This document shows, piece by piece, positions 15,606 through 23,358 of a stretch of 33,318 nt of DNA. Location of the stretch: the NCBI GenBank assembly GCA_035507155.1, contig DATJOK010000247.1, positions 1-33,318 of the forward strand. Reading direction: 5' to 3'. Source of the stretch: DASZHJ01 sp035507155. Its GTDB lineage: Bacteria > Pseudomonadota > Alphaproteobacteria > ATCC43930 > CGMCC-115725. The position numbers and the translations under genes are program-made. Within the stretch, counting starts at the first letter, position 1. Every line of letters begins with the position of its first letter. The notes below the pieces were generated by a model. It was given only the letters and a program-made list of their open reading frames with translations, did not search any database and was not told the origin of the DNA.

Positions 15606-16172
15606 TCAGTTGGGTTTGCGGGCCTCGGCGATGGCGGCCTCCAGCCTCGAGCCTGCCGTCTCGGCGCGCTCGCCGAAAGCCTGCGCCAGCACCAGTGCGA
15701 GGCCGCCGCGATCGGCCGCGGCCGGCGCCACTTTCGACCAGGCGAGGTAGCGCGCGACATTGCCGGCGGCGAGCGCCGGATCGGCGGCGCCGTCGGCAAG
15801 CGCGAGCCGCGCCTCCATCGCGCGCTGCTGCAGCCCCTCGGACTCGATCTCCTGGGCGAGCACAGCGCGGCGGATCGGATCGGCGCTTTCTTTAGCGATC
15901 GCGCTCTGCTCCTTGAGCCAGCGCCGGACCTGGCGCAGCGGATGGATGAGATTCTTGCGCAGCGGCGCCGCCGCGTCCTCGAGCCGCGCGAAATCGGCGC
16001 CGGCGAGCCTGGTGCCGCGGTTCGCGGCGTAGAGGCAGGCCAGCAGGAAGTTGACGTCGACGCCGAGGCGATCCTGCAGCGCGATCAGCGCCGGCGAGAC
16101 GCCCTCGCGGCCATAGATCGAGAGAGTGAAATCCCAGAACGCACTCCGAGGCGGCTTGCCTGGATCCGACAT
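15606..16172 (-). CDS. TIGR02444 (DUF2390) family protein
   Basis: 188-residue mostly helical, soluble protein beginning SAFWDFTLSIYGREGV, with VNFLLACLYAANRGTRL: the TIGR02444 signature. The family is widespread in Proteobacteria and has no assigned function. No signal peptide or membrane helix is evident. The ATG at 16172 is first in an operon with the creatinase-like gene 12 bp downstream, and divergent from the ABC transporter operon. The intergenic region holds the second copy of the operator-like element. Whether this gene belongs functionally to the pathway or is just cotranscribed is open. Confidence 0.8.
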   Translation of the reverse strand: MSDPGKPPRSAFWDFTLSIYGREGVSPALIALQDRLGVDVNFLLACLYAANRGTRLAGADFARLEDAAAPLRKNLIHPLRQVRRWLKEQSAIAKESADPIRRAVLAQEIESEGLQQRAMEARLALADGAADPALAAGNVARYLAWSKVAPAAADRGGLALVLAQAFGERAETAGSRLEAAIAEARKPN

Positions 16173-16473
16173 TAATTATCCCATCGATCCCGCGCTGATC
16201 GCCCGCGAATTGTGCGCGCACCCCGACACCGTCGCCGCGCGCGCCGCCACCGGCATCCTAGGGCCGGCGGCGTTCGTTCGTCTAAGACATTAATCTCATA
16301 TGGGTCATAACCAAATCGTTCGATGGCGATTTCGCGAAATCATGCTCCGCCGCGGTAGAGCGCTTGACTAATCGTCCGCTCGAACTCTAGCGTTTTCTAT
16401 CGTCGCGACACCAGGCGTGCGAATGCGGCGACGGAGGAATGGGATCTGCGGCGGCACGCAAGAAGGGGGCATC
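16173..16473. other. Divergent regulatory region, TIGR02444 / ABC operon
   Basis: About 300 bp without a gene. The left 90 bp is G/C-rich; a sharply AT-richer patch follows from 16281 to 16345. The patch carries the operator-like element (16298-16326) and, directly after it, a perfect 14-bp palindrome GATTTCGCGAAATC (16328-16341). The rest, up to the AAGGGGG ribosome-binding site at 16464-16470, should be the leader of the ABC operon; I see no hairpin or riboswitch in it. Confidence 0.55.
16298..16326. promoter_or_regulatory. Operator-like element, copy B (TIGR02444 / ABC transporter divergent promoter)
   Basis: This 29-bp segment matches 13465-13493 at 23 positions without gaps; its core is CAAATCGTTCGATGG, with ATAACC on the left and GTTCGAT on the right as an imperfect dyad. 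Both copies also have TAAGAC a short way to their left (13457-13462 and 16283-16288). A conserved element in two divergent promoters flanking the LysR locus is best explained as that regulator's binding site. Confidence 0.55.
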
Positions 16474-17481
16474 ATGATTGGGATCACGCGCGGCTTTGCG
16501 GCGCTGGCGCTTGCCGCAGTCGCACTCACCACCGGCTTCGGCTCCGCGGAGCGCGCGCTGGCGCAATCGGCAGCGCCGGTGAAGCTCGACTTCGCGGGCT
16601 CCGTAACCTGGTTTGGACAGGTGCCGATCATGGTCGCGGTCGACAAGGGCTTCTTCAAGGAAGCGGGGATCGATACCGAGATCCAGGTGATCCTGAACTC
16701 GAGCGATCGCGTCGCGGCGCTCACCGCGGGCTCGGTGGCGTTCAGCAATCTCGGGCGCGTCGCCGTCATCACCGAGATGGCGCGGGGCAATCAGAGCTTC
16801 TACTACTTTGCCAACGTCGATGATTCACCGGGCAACGAGGGCTGCTGGGCGCGGCCCGGCTTTGCCTCCTTCGGCGACCTCAAGGGCAAGAAGGTGGCGG
16901 CCAATACCTCCGCCGAGATCACCATGAACGGCCTGCTGCGCGCGGCCGGCATGAGCGCCAAGGACATTCAGTTCGTGAACCTGCCGCCCAACGAGATGGC
17001 GCCGGCGCTCGCCAAGGGCGACGTCGATGCGGCCTGCGTCTGGCAGCCGCTGCTCGATGGCCTGAAGCAGGCGGCGCCCGGCGGCAAGCTGCTCGGCACC
17101 GACAAGGACACCGACACCTACAAGAAATTCGGAACCATGGCGTCGCCCGACATCGTCATCATCTCGCGCAAGCTGGTGGACGAGCATCCCGACCAGGCGC
17201 GGAAGCTGGCGGCGGCGATGCTCAAGGGTGCCGATTTCACCATCAAGAATCCGGAGGAGGCGGCGAAAACCGTCGCGCACTATTTCAAGAAGACGCCGGA
17301 GGAGGTGCTCGCCGGCATGAAGACCTTCAAGTATTTCGGCATCGAGGGCTGGCAGGACCACATGAAGCTGCACGAGCAGCAGATGCAGGACCTCGCGAAC
17401 TGGCTCTATGATACCAACAAGATCGCCGACAAGCCGGACGTCTCGAAGTGGATGAATGTCAGCTTCATACCGAAGTCGTGA
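16474..17481 (+). CDS. ABC transporter substrate-binding protein, NMT1/SsuA/ThiY type
   Basis: 335-residue periplasmic solute receptor. The N-terminus (MIGITRGFAALALAAVALTT, then ERALAQ) is a Sec signal peptide, with cleavage likely near ALA-QS. The mature part has the NMT1/SsuA-like start VTWFGQVPIMVAVDKGFFKEAGID and the hallmark DVDAACVWQPLLDGL. The start at 16474 was taken because AAGGGGG sits 3-4 bases upstream and the signal peptide begins here. It is first in an operon with permease and ATPase. Receptors of this family bind sulfonates, thiamine precursors, riboflavin, nitrate or aromatic acids, so the ligand cannot be named; neighbouring genes suggest the substrate of the LLM/creatinase-like pathway. 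Confidence 0.9.
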   Translation: MIGITRGFAALALAAVALTTGFGSAERALAQSAAPVKLDFAGSVTWFGQVPIMVAVDKGFFKEAGIDTEIQVILNSSDRVAALTAGSVAFSNLGRVAVITEMARGNQSFYYFANVDDSPGNEGCWARPGFASFGDLKGKKVAANTSAEITMNGLLRAAGMSAKDIQFVNLPPNEMAPALAKGDVDAACVWQPLLDGLKQAAPGGKLLGTDKDTDTYKKFGTMASPDIVIISRKLVDEHPDQARKLAAAMLKGADFTIKNPEEAAKTVAHYFKKTPEEVLAGMKTFKYFGIEGWQDHMKLHEQQMQDLANWLYDTNKIADKPDVSKWMNVSFIPKS

Positions 17482-17499
17482 GGGGTTGCGGACAAGCCG

Positions 17500-18336
17500 G
17501 TGACGACGACCAACAGTGCTGACGAGGCGGTGGCGCTGGTGCGGGCGAGAGCCCGCGGCCGGCACGACTGGCTGCGCGCGCGCCTCGCTCTCGCGCTGAA
17601 GATCCTGTCGATCTGCGGCTTCCTCGGCCTCTGGAGCGCCGCCACCGAGCTGCACTGGATCTCGCCGATCTTCCTGCCCTCGCCGGCGGCGGTGGCGCGC
17701 GCCGCCGGCAAGCTGATGAGCACGGGCGAGCTCTGGGACGCGGTGCTCGCCTCCTCGCGCCGCGTCTTCCTGGGCTTCGCGGTCGCCGCTGTCATCGCGG
17801 TGCCGCTCGGCATCGTCATGGGAGTGTGGTGGCCGGCGAAGGCGATCGTCGATCCCTTCGTCTCGCTGCTGCGACCGCTGCCGTCGATCACCTGGATCCC
17901 GCTCAGCATCCTCTGGCTCGGCATCGGCGAGCCGCAGAAGGTCGCGATCGTCTTCATGGGCTCCTGGATCTACATCCTGCTCTATACGCTCGAGAGCACG
18001 AAGCGGGTGGATCCGCTGCTGATCCGCGCCGCCCGCAACCTGGGCGCCTCCGACTTCGCGATCATGCGCGAGGTGATCCTTCCGGGCGCGCTGCCGGGCA
18101 TCCTCTCCGGCCTCAAGGTGACGCTGGCGATCTCCTGGTCCTGCGTGATCTCGGCCGAGATGGTGGCGGCGCAGAGCGGTCTCGGCGCCCTCATCTGGTT
18201 CGCCAAGGACTGGGGCAATCTCTCGCTGGTGCTGGTCGGAATGGTCGGGATCTCGATCACCGTGCTGGTGGCGGACGCGATCGCCGAGCAGATCGAGCGC
18301 TTGCTGCTGCCGTGGGAACGGCATCGGCGAGGCTGA
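17500..18336 (+). CDS. ABC transporter permease, SsuC/TauC-like
   Basis: 278-residue inner-membrane permease with about six helices. The conserved cytoplasmic EAA loop is present as RAARNLGASDFAIMREVILPGALPGILSG (about residues 178-206), and PSITWIPLSILWLGIGEPQK is typical of the nitrate/sulfonate/taurine permease branch. The GTG at 17500 is 18 bp past the stop of the receptor gene; GAGGGG lies some way upstream, so translation may depend on coupling. It pairs with the ATPase that starts 10 bp downstream. It probably forms a homodimer, as only one permease gene is present. Confidence 0.92.
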   Translation: MTTTNSADEAVALVRARARGRHDWLRARLALALKILSICGFLGLWSAATELHWISPIFLPSPAAVARAAGKLMSTGELWDAVLASSRRVFLGFAVAAVIAVPLGIVMGVWWPAKAIVDPFVSLLRPLPSITWIPLSILWLGIGEPQKVAIVFMGSWIYILLYTLESTKRVDPLLIRAARNLGASDFAIMREVILPGALPGILSGLKVTLAISWSCVISAEMVAAQSGLGALIWFAKDWGNLSLVLVGMVGISITVLVADAIAEQIERLLLPWERHRRG

Positions 18337-18346
18337 GGGCGGGACG

Positions 18347-19144
18347 ATGGCGGGCATCCTGACGGCAGACCGCGTCACCAAGGCCTTCCCGGCCGGCGGT
18401 GGCGGGCTGCTCGCGCTGCAGAACCTCTCCCTCGAGGTGGCGGAGGGCGAGTTCCTTTGCCTCATCGGCGCCTCCGGCTGCGGCAAGTCGACTCTCCTCA
18501 ACGTGTTCGCCGGCTTCATCCAGCCGAGCGCGGGCCAGGTTCTGCTGCGCGGCAAGCCCATCACCGGGATCGAGCCGCGCTGCGGCATGGTGTTCCAGTC
18601 TTACGCCCTCTTTCCCTGGAAGACGGTGCGCGGCAACGTCGAATTCGGCCTCAAGATGAAAGGCGTGCGGATGGCGGAGCGGCGCGCCATTGCTCAGCGC
18701 TTCATCGAAATGGTGAAGCTGAAGGGGTTCGAGAGCCGCTACCCGTCGGAGCTCTCCGGCGGCATGCAGCAGCGCGTCACCCTCGCGCGCATCCTCGCCG
18801 CCGATCCCGAGGTTCTGCTGATGGACGAGCCTTTCGCCGCGCTCGATGCGATGACGCGACAGGTGATGCAGGAGGAGCTGATCCGCATCCACGAGCAGAG
18901 CCGGAAGACCACGGTCTTCATCACCCACAACATCGACGAGGCGTTGATCCTCGCCGACCGCATCGTGGTGATGTCGGCGCGGCCAGGACGGGTCAAGGCG
19001 ATCCTGTCCAACGGCCTCGCGCGGCCGCGTCACGTCTCGGTCCAGCTCTCGCCGGAATATGCCGAGCTCAAGGCCCGGGTCTGGAGCCACGTGGAGGAAG
19101 AGGTCCGCAGGCACGTGGAGATGGCCGACCGGGCCTCGGCTTAG
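18347..19144 (+). CDS. ABC transporter ATP-binding protein, SsuB/TauB-like
   Basis: 265-residue nucleotide-binding subunit with every expected motif: Walker A GASGCGKST (about residues 42-50), Q-loop FQSYALFPWK, signature LSGGMQQR, Walker B VLLMDEP, D-loop ALDA and switch His in ITHNIDEA. The tail has the short extra segment common in SsuB and TauB and no regulatory domain. It starts 10 bp after the permease gene and closes the three-gene operon. It ends 13 bp from the stop of the oppositely oriented porin gene. Energises uptake of the unknown ligand by the complex. Confidence 0.93.
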   Translation: MAGILTADRVTKAFPAGGGGLLALQNLSLEVAEGEFLCLIGASGCGKSTLLNVFAGFIQPSAGQVLLRGKPITGIEPRCGMVFQSYALFPWKTVRGNVEFGLKMKGVRMAERRAIAQRFIEMVKLKGFESRYPSELSGGMQQRVTLARILAADPEVLLMDEPFAALDAMTRQVMQEELIRIHEQSRKTTVFITHNIDEALILADRIVVMSARPGRVKAILSNGLARPRHVSVQLSPEYAELKARVWSHVEEEVRRHVEMADRASA

Positions 19145-19157
19145 CAAGGCTCGCCGC

Positions 19158-20459
19158 CTAGAACCGATACTTCGCCGATACCATCAGTCGCTCGAAACCC
19201 TGGCTGCCGTCGGCCTGGGTTCGGCGATAGCCATAGATGAACTCAGGACCGAGATCGATCGTCGGCACCGGGCTCCAGAGCAGATTGACACGCTCGACGG
19301 TGAACCATTGGTTCTGTGCCGCGAAGTTGGGACCCGAGAACACGCTCGATTCATTGTTGACGTGAATGAAGCCGCCGGTGACGTTGGTTCTGAGATTGTT
19401 CAGCCACCAATGCTGGTAGGAAAGGTCGCCGCCGTAGCTCACCAGCGAGGTGAAGGCGCCTGTCGTCGTGTTGATCGCGGCGTCCGGCACGCCGTTGTCG
19501 GCGAAGTAGCGGCCGTTGCCGTCGCCGTAGCTGAAGGTCGCTTGGAGCTGGTCCTTGCCGAAAGTGTCGTAATGGCCGGAGATGCCGACGCCCCAGCCGA
19601 TCGCGGTGCTGTTGATGCCGGTGGTATTGTCGAAGCGGAGCTGGCGCAGCGCGCCGCGGATCTCGAGATGTCCGGGTCCCTCTTCGAAGCGGAATTTCAG
19701 GATGCCATCCGGCACTCGGTTGACGCCGCCGATGCCGAAGTTGCTGTTGGTGATGGCGCCGCTGGAGCTCGCGAAGAAGGTCTCGGGGTTCTCGACCCCG
19801 CCGATGAGGCTGAAGCCGTCGCCCATGTCGTAGGTGTAGCGGATCTGCGGGACCCGTGTCGGGCCGGAGACGCCGACCTGCGCGAAGATGTCGAGGATCT
19901 CCGGCTCCGCGGTGGTATCGCGGTAGGTGGAGAAGGTCTGGCCGGCGAGAAACGGTCCCAGCGTTCCGTAGGCGTGCCGTAGGCGGAAGCCGCTGGAATC
20001 GCTCTCGGTCGTGAAAGCCGAGTTGTTGGTGACGCCGTTCGGATTGGTGAAGTCGCCCTCGATGAAGGTCTTCATCTCGCCATAGATGGTGGGCGTGCGG
20101 GTCTCGATATTGAAGCGGGATTCCGATGCGGTGAGCTGGGAGACACCGTGGACGCCGTGGCCGGCCGTGTTCGGCAGCGGGATCGAGCGCACGTCGAAGC
20201 CGCCCACTGCCGGCCGCGCCACCGAGAAGTCGTAGTCGTAATCGAGCTTTACGTAGCCGCCGATCTTGAAGGAGGTCTGCGTTCCCGGGATCATCATGGA
20301 ACCAGGGAAAGTGCCCGCGGAGATTGGTCCCGCCGTCTGCGCCCCCGCCTCGCTCAGGCCCGTAAGCAGCGCAATCGCAGAGGCCACGCCGCAGAGACCG
20401 ATCCGGCGTCTGCGTCCGCCATGAGTCCGAAGAGAGGAAAGAGCCGCGCGCCCTGCCAT
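19158..20459 (-). CDS. DcaP-like outer-membrane porin
   Basis: 433-residue outer-membrane beta-barrel. A twin-arginine-free but Arg-rich signal peptide ends at AGAQ (about residue 41). Then comes the DcaP start PGSMMIPGTQTSFKIGGYVKLDYDYDF, alternating amphipathic strands with many Asn, Thr and Gly, and the C-terminal AKYRF with terminal Phe recognised by the BAM machinery. DcaP-type porins pass small organic acids and similar solutes. AGGGGA is 7 bases before the ATG. It lies beside but opposite to the ABC uptake operon, so a shared substrate is possible but unproven; the operator-like element is not found in front of it. Confidence 0.88.
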   Translation of the reverse strand: MAGRAALSSLRTHGGRRRRIGLCGVASAIALLTGLSEAGAQTAGPISAGTFPGSMMIPGTQTSFKIGGYVKLDYDYDFSVARPAVGGFDVRSIPLPNTAGHGVHGVSQLTASESRFNIETRTPTIYGEMKTFIEGDFTNPNGVTNNSAFTTESDSSGFRLRHAYGTLGPFLAGQTFSTYRDTTAEPEILDIFAQVGVSGPTRVPQIRYTYDMGDGFSLIGGVENPETFFASSSGAITNSNFGIGGVNRVPDGILKFRFEEGPGHLEIRGALRQLRFDNTTGINSTAIGWGVGISGHYDTFGKDQLQATFSYGDGNGRYFADNGVPDAAINTTTGAFTSLVSYGGDLSYQHWWLNNLRTNVTGGFIHVNNESSVFSGPNFAAQNQWFTVERVNLLWSPVPTIDLGPEFIYGYRRTQADGSQGFERLMVSAKYRF

Positions 20460-20489
20460 GTGACCGTCCCCTGTTGCCGGCGCTCAAGA

Positions 20490-20511
20490 TAGCGGTGACT
20501 GTAGCGGTCAC
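20490..20511. promoter_or_regulatory. Repeated TAGCGGT pair upstream of the porin gene
   Basis: TAGCGGT occurs at 20490-20496 and 20502-20508 (12 bp apart), overlapping the dyad GTGAC-N7-GTCAC at 20495-20511. It lies 31-52 bp before the porin start, where a promoter-proximal operator would be. No known regulator is identified. Confidence 0.3.
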
Positions 20512-20679
20512 GGCCCTGCGCAAGTTGCGGGCAATTGGGGGCTTTTGCTGCAATCTCCTTGCAGCGGCGCGAAGGGCAGGCCACCCGTCGCGGCCGTGAC
20601 AACAGCATGACGGGCACGTGGATAGAGCGCACAAGAAACTGCGAGCCCGGGACCGGGCCCTTCAGGCGTCTCGTGGAGC

Positions 20680-21231
20680 TCAGTCCGTAGGGAGAGGAAA
20701 TTCCTCGAGGTAGGGGAGGTAGTCGGGCTCGACGTCGATCTGCAGCGAAGCGAGCAGACGGACGACGCCACAATAGAAGGAGATCGTCAGCATCAGGTCG
20801 GTGAGCCGCTCGGTGTCGAGCGAGCGACTCAACGTCGCGAATGTGGCATCGGAGACCGCATAGCCGCTGGTCATCTCGCGCGCCGCCAGCAGCACGGTCC
20901 TGGTGAGCGGGTCGAGCTTCGTGGGCTTGCCCGCAGTCTCCGCGCCGATGGCATGGATGTCGGCGTCGGCGACGCCGAACTCGCGCGCGATGCGCACGTG
21001 ATGGGACCACTCGTAGGGCGAGCGCGCGATATAGCCGACCTGCAGGATCGCGAGCTCGCGCAGGCGCGGATCGAGCCGGCTCTGACGGCGGATGAAGTCG
21101 CCCAGTCCCAGGAAGCTCCGCGCTCCGTTCGGGCTGTGCACGAGCGCCCGATGCAGGGTGATCGGCCGCTTCAGGAGATCGCGGTTTTCCGCAGCAAGGT
21201 CGTCGGGGCCGAGGTAGGGCACACGTGCCAT
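20680..21231 (-). CDS. Carboxymuconolactone decarboxylase (CMD)-family protein
   Basis: 183-residue all-helical protein of the AhpD/CMD fold. It has the pattern RLDPRLRELAILQVGYIARSPYEWSHH (about residues 53-79), where EWSHH replaces the catalytic Cys-x-x-Cys of AhpD; so it is the Cys-less gamma-CMD-like group. Typical members act in ring-cleavage pathways or have no known role. The ATG at 21231 is taken because MARVPYLGPDDL is a typical start and GGGAG lies 10 bases upstream; the frame is open far upstream but this is shadow sequence. It is divergent from the SDR gene, and 220 bp precede the porin gene downstream. Confidence 0.85.
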   Translation of the reverse strand: MARVPYLGPDDLAAENRDLLKRPITLHRALVHSPNGARSFLGLGDFIRRQSRLDPRLRELAILQVGYIARSPYEWSHHVRIAREFGVADADIHAIGAETAGKPTKLDPLTRTVLLAAREMTSGYAVSDATFATLSRSLDTERLTDLMLTISFYCGVVRLLASLQIDVEPDYLPYLEEFPLPTD

Positions 21232-21472
21232 CGAGGCGATACTCCCGTGAGCGGGGTTTTGGAAATCGGATCGAGGTCGGCTGGACCGCGCCCTGTCGCC
21301 GAAAGATCCGCGCCGGCCGCTTCCCAGCCGCGGATGCCTCGGGAGGCTACGCGCGGAAACGCGCGGCTCGCAAGCGCCGTTCCCGTGCGGAGTGAAGCCG
21401 ATGTGACTTGACCCCGATACGGCGCGGCGAAGAAAGTCGCAGGATCGGGAAAGCGAAGGAAGGGCGGCGGCA

Positions 21473-22252
21473 ATGGATCTGAATCTTGCGGGCAAGGTGG
21501 CGATCGTGACCGGCGCGAGCCGCGGAATCGGCGCGGCAATCGCCCAGCAGCTGGCGCGCGAAGGGTGCAGCGTGGTGCTGGCCTCGCGGAGCATCGAGGA
21601 TTTGAAGGCGCGCGCCCGGGAGATCGGCGACCCTTCCCGCGTCGAGGTGCACGCCAGCGATCTGCGCGAGCCAGCGGCACCGGCCGCTCTCGCCGCCGCC
21701 ACGGTGGCCCGCTTCGGCGGCATCGACATCGTGGTCTGCAACGCCGGCGCTACCAAGCGCGGTGATTTCCTGGCCTTGACGGATGCCGACTGGGCCGACG
21801 GCTTCGCCCTCAAGTTCTTCGCGCATACGCGGCTCGCCCGGGCAGCCTGGCCGCATCTGAGAGAGCGCCGGGGATCGATCGTGCTGATCTCCGGCGTCGG
21901 CGGGAGGACTCCAGGCGCGGAATTCACCATTGGCGGCTCGGTCAATGCCGCCGTCCAGTCTTTCGGCAAGGCGCTCGCCGACCGCGGCGCGCTCGATGGC
22001 GTTCAAGTCAACACCGTCAATCCCGGCGACATCCGCACCGACCGCTTCGACCGCCGGCTCAAGGCGGCGATGCAGAACTGGGGCGTCGACGCGGCAGAGG
22101 CGGAGAAACGGATGGTGGCGGAGGAGAGCCTCACCCGCATCGGCGAGCCCGCCGACGTGGCGAGCCTCGTCAGTTTCATCGTCAGCCCGCGCGGCAGCTA
22201 CCTGCATGGCGCGATGATCGACATCGACGGCGGCAAGACCAAGACGACTTAG
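21473..22252 (+). CDS. SDR-family oxidoreductase lacking the YxxxK motif
   Basis: 259-residue short-chain dehydrogenase with an intact nucleotide site: TGASRGIG (13-20), D63 in SDL and NAG (90-92). The catalytic Ser is S140 (VLISG). Where Tyr-x-x-x-Lys should stand the sequence reads IGGSVNAAV, giving G154 and N158, so both key residues are missing. The same NAAL-type replacement is seen in a known divergent SDR group (PRK06125-like). NPGDIRTDR and the final DIDGGKTK are usual. It is divergent from the CMD gene and ends 17 bp from the hydroxyisobutyrate-dehydrogenase-like gene. It may bind cofactor without classic reductase chemistry. Confidence 0.88.
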   Translation: MDLNLAGKVAIVTGASRGIGAAIAQQLAREGCSVVLASRSIEDLKARAREIGDPSRVEVHASDLREPAAPAALAAATVARFGGIDIVVCNAGATKRGDFLALTDADWADGFALKFFAHTRLARAAWPHLRERRGSIVLISGVGGRTPGAEFTIGGSVNAAVQSFGKALADRGALDGVQVNTVNPGDIRTDRFDRRLKAAMQNWGVDAAEAEKRMVAEESLTRIGEPADVASLVSFIVSPRGSYLHGAMIDIDGGKTKTT

Positions 22253-22269
22253 ACGCGCCGGCGGCAGAC

Positions 22270-23166
22270 TCAGTTGCCGCGCTTCACCTGCACGCCGGCC
22301 CAGTCCTCGATGCACTGGATGATGCTGGTGAAGTCGGAGCTGGGGCCGAGCTCGCTGTTGGCGAGCTGCCAGAGCTGGCGCACCGCGCCCCCGACCCACA
22401 TCGGCACCTGCAGCGCCTCCGCCTCGTCGAGGCAGAGCTTCACGTCCTTGTACATGAGGCCGGTGGCGAAGCCGAAATCGAAGGTGCGCGGCAGCACGGA
22501 TTTCGGGAACTTGTCCTGGGTCGCGGTATTGCGGCCGCTGCCGGAATTGATCACGTCCACCATCACCTGCGGGTCGAGACCGGCCTTGACGCCCAGGACG
22601 ATCGCCTCCGAGGAGATCGCCATGGCGGTGGCGGAGATCAGATTGTTGCAAAGCTTCATGGTCTGCCCCATGCCCGGCTTGTCGCCGATGTAGAAGACCT
22701 TGCCGAAGATCTTGAGGATCGGCTCCAGGCTTTCGAAGAGCGGGCGCGGGCAGGCCGCCATCACCGCCAGCGTCCCCTTCTGGGCGCCGCCGACGCCGCC
22801 GCTCACTGGGCAGTCGACCATGGCGATGCCCTTCTGCTGCAGCCCTGCCGCGATCTCCTTGGTGACCCGGGGACCCGTCGTCGAGAGGTCGACGAAGGTC
22901 TTGATCTTGCTGCCGCCGGCGATGCCGCTCTCGCCGAGCGCCGTCGCGCGGACGATGTCGGGGGTCGGGAGGCTCGCGAACACAGTCTCGACCGCCGAGG
23001 CCACGTCCCTTGGCGAGCCCACGGCCTTGGCGCCGCGCGCGGTCAGCGGCGCGAGCGCCGCTGGGCTGGTATCGAAGAGAGTGAGTGTGTGGCCGGCATC
23101 GAGAAGACGCCCCGCCATCGGCCCACCCATCTTGCCGACGCCGATGAACCCCAGATGCTCTGCCAT
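22270..23166 (-). CDS. 3-hydroxyisobutyrate dehydrogenase-family oxidoreductase
   Basis: 298-residue beta-hydroxyacid dehydrogenase. The N-terminal Rossmann domain begins EHLGFIGVGKMGGPMAGRLL. Next come FVDLSTTGPRVTKEIA and the substrate loop DCPVSGGVGGAQKGTLAVM. The catalytic Lys is in GMGQTMKLCNNLI (about residue 172), followed by the all-helical C-terminal domain. The group includes 3-hydroxyisobutyrate, tartronate-semialdehyde and succinic-semialdehyde reductases; the exact substrate is not resolved. The ATG at 23166 has GGGAGGGAC just upstream and is preferred to an upstream in-frame start at 23205. Confidence 0.9.
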   Translation of the reverse strand: MAEHLGFIGVGKMGGPMAGRLLDAGHTLTLFDTSPAALAPLTARGAKAVGSPRDVASAVETVFASLPTPDIVRATALGESGIAGGSKIKTFVDLSTTGPRVTKEIAAGLQQKGIAMVDCPVSGGVGGAQKGTLAVMAACPRPLFESLEPILKIFGKVFYIGDKPGMGQTMKLCNNLISATAMAISSEAIVLGVKAGLDPQVMVDVINSGSGRNTATQDKFPKSVLPRTFDFGFATGLMYKDVKLCLDEAEALQVPMWVGGAVRQLWQLANSELGPSSDFTSIIQCIEDWAGVQVKRGN

Positions 23167-23273
23167 GGCAATGTCCCTCCCGTTGAATGTGCGGCCGCTT
23201 GGCAAAAGTCTCCCGCAGGAGCGCGGGCGCGGTCAACAGAAGGAAAAACAGCATGTTGCCGTCGGAATTCAGC

Positions 23274-23304
23274 TTGACGGCAATGGCAGGGGCAACTCCA
23301 TAGT
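23274..23304 (+). promoter_or_regulatory. Putative sigma-70-type promoter of the amino-acid ABC genes
   Basis: A good -35 TTGACG (23274-23279) is followed after 19 bp by CATAGT (23299-23304), which matches the TATAAT consensus at 4 of 6 positions. The region is locally AT-richer than its surroundings and lies 55 bp before the binding-protein start. The 19-bp spacer is longer than ideal. Confidence 0.4.
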
Positions 23305-23358
23305 TGAGAAAATGAACACCGCATCACGCGGGACCGGGGGAAGTCACATGGAGGGGGA

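Noticed and set aside
21232..21969. N-terminal extension of the CMD-family frame
   Set aside because: The extension is antisense to the SDR gene and Arg/Pro/Ser-rich; the CMD domain begins at MARVPYLGP with its own ribosome-binding site.
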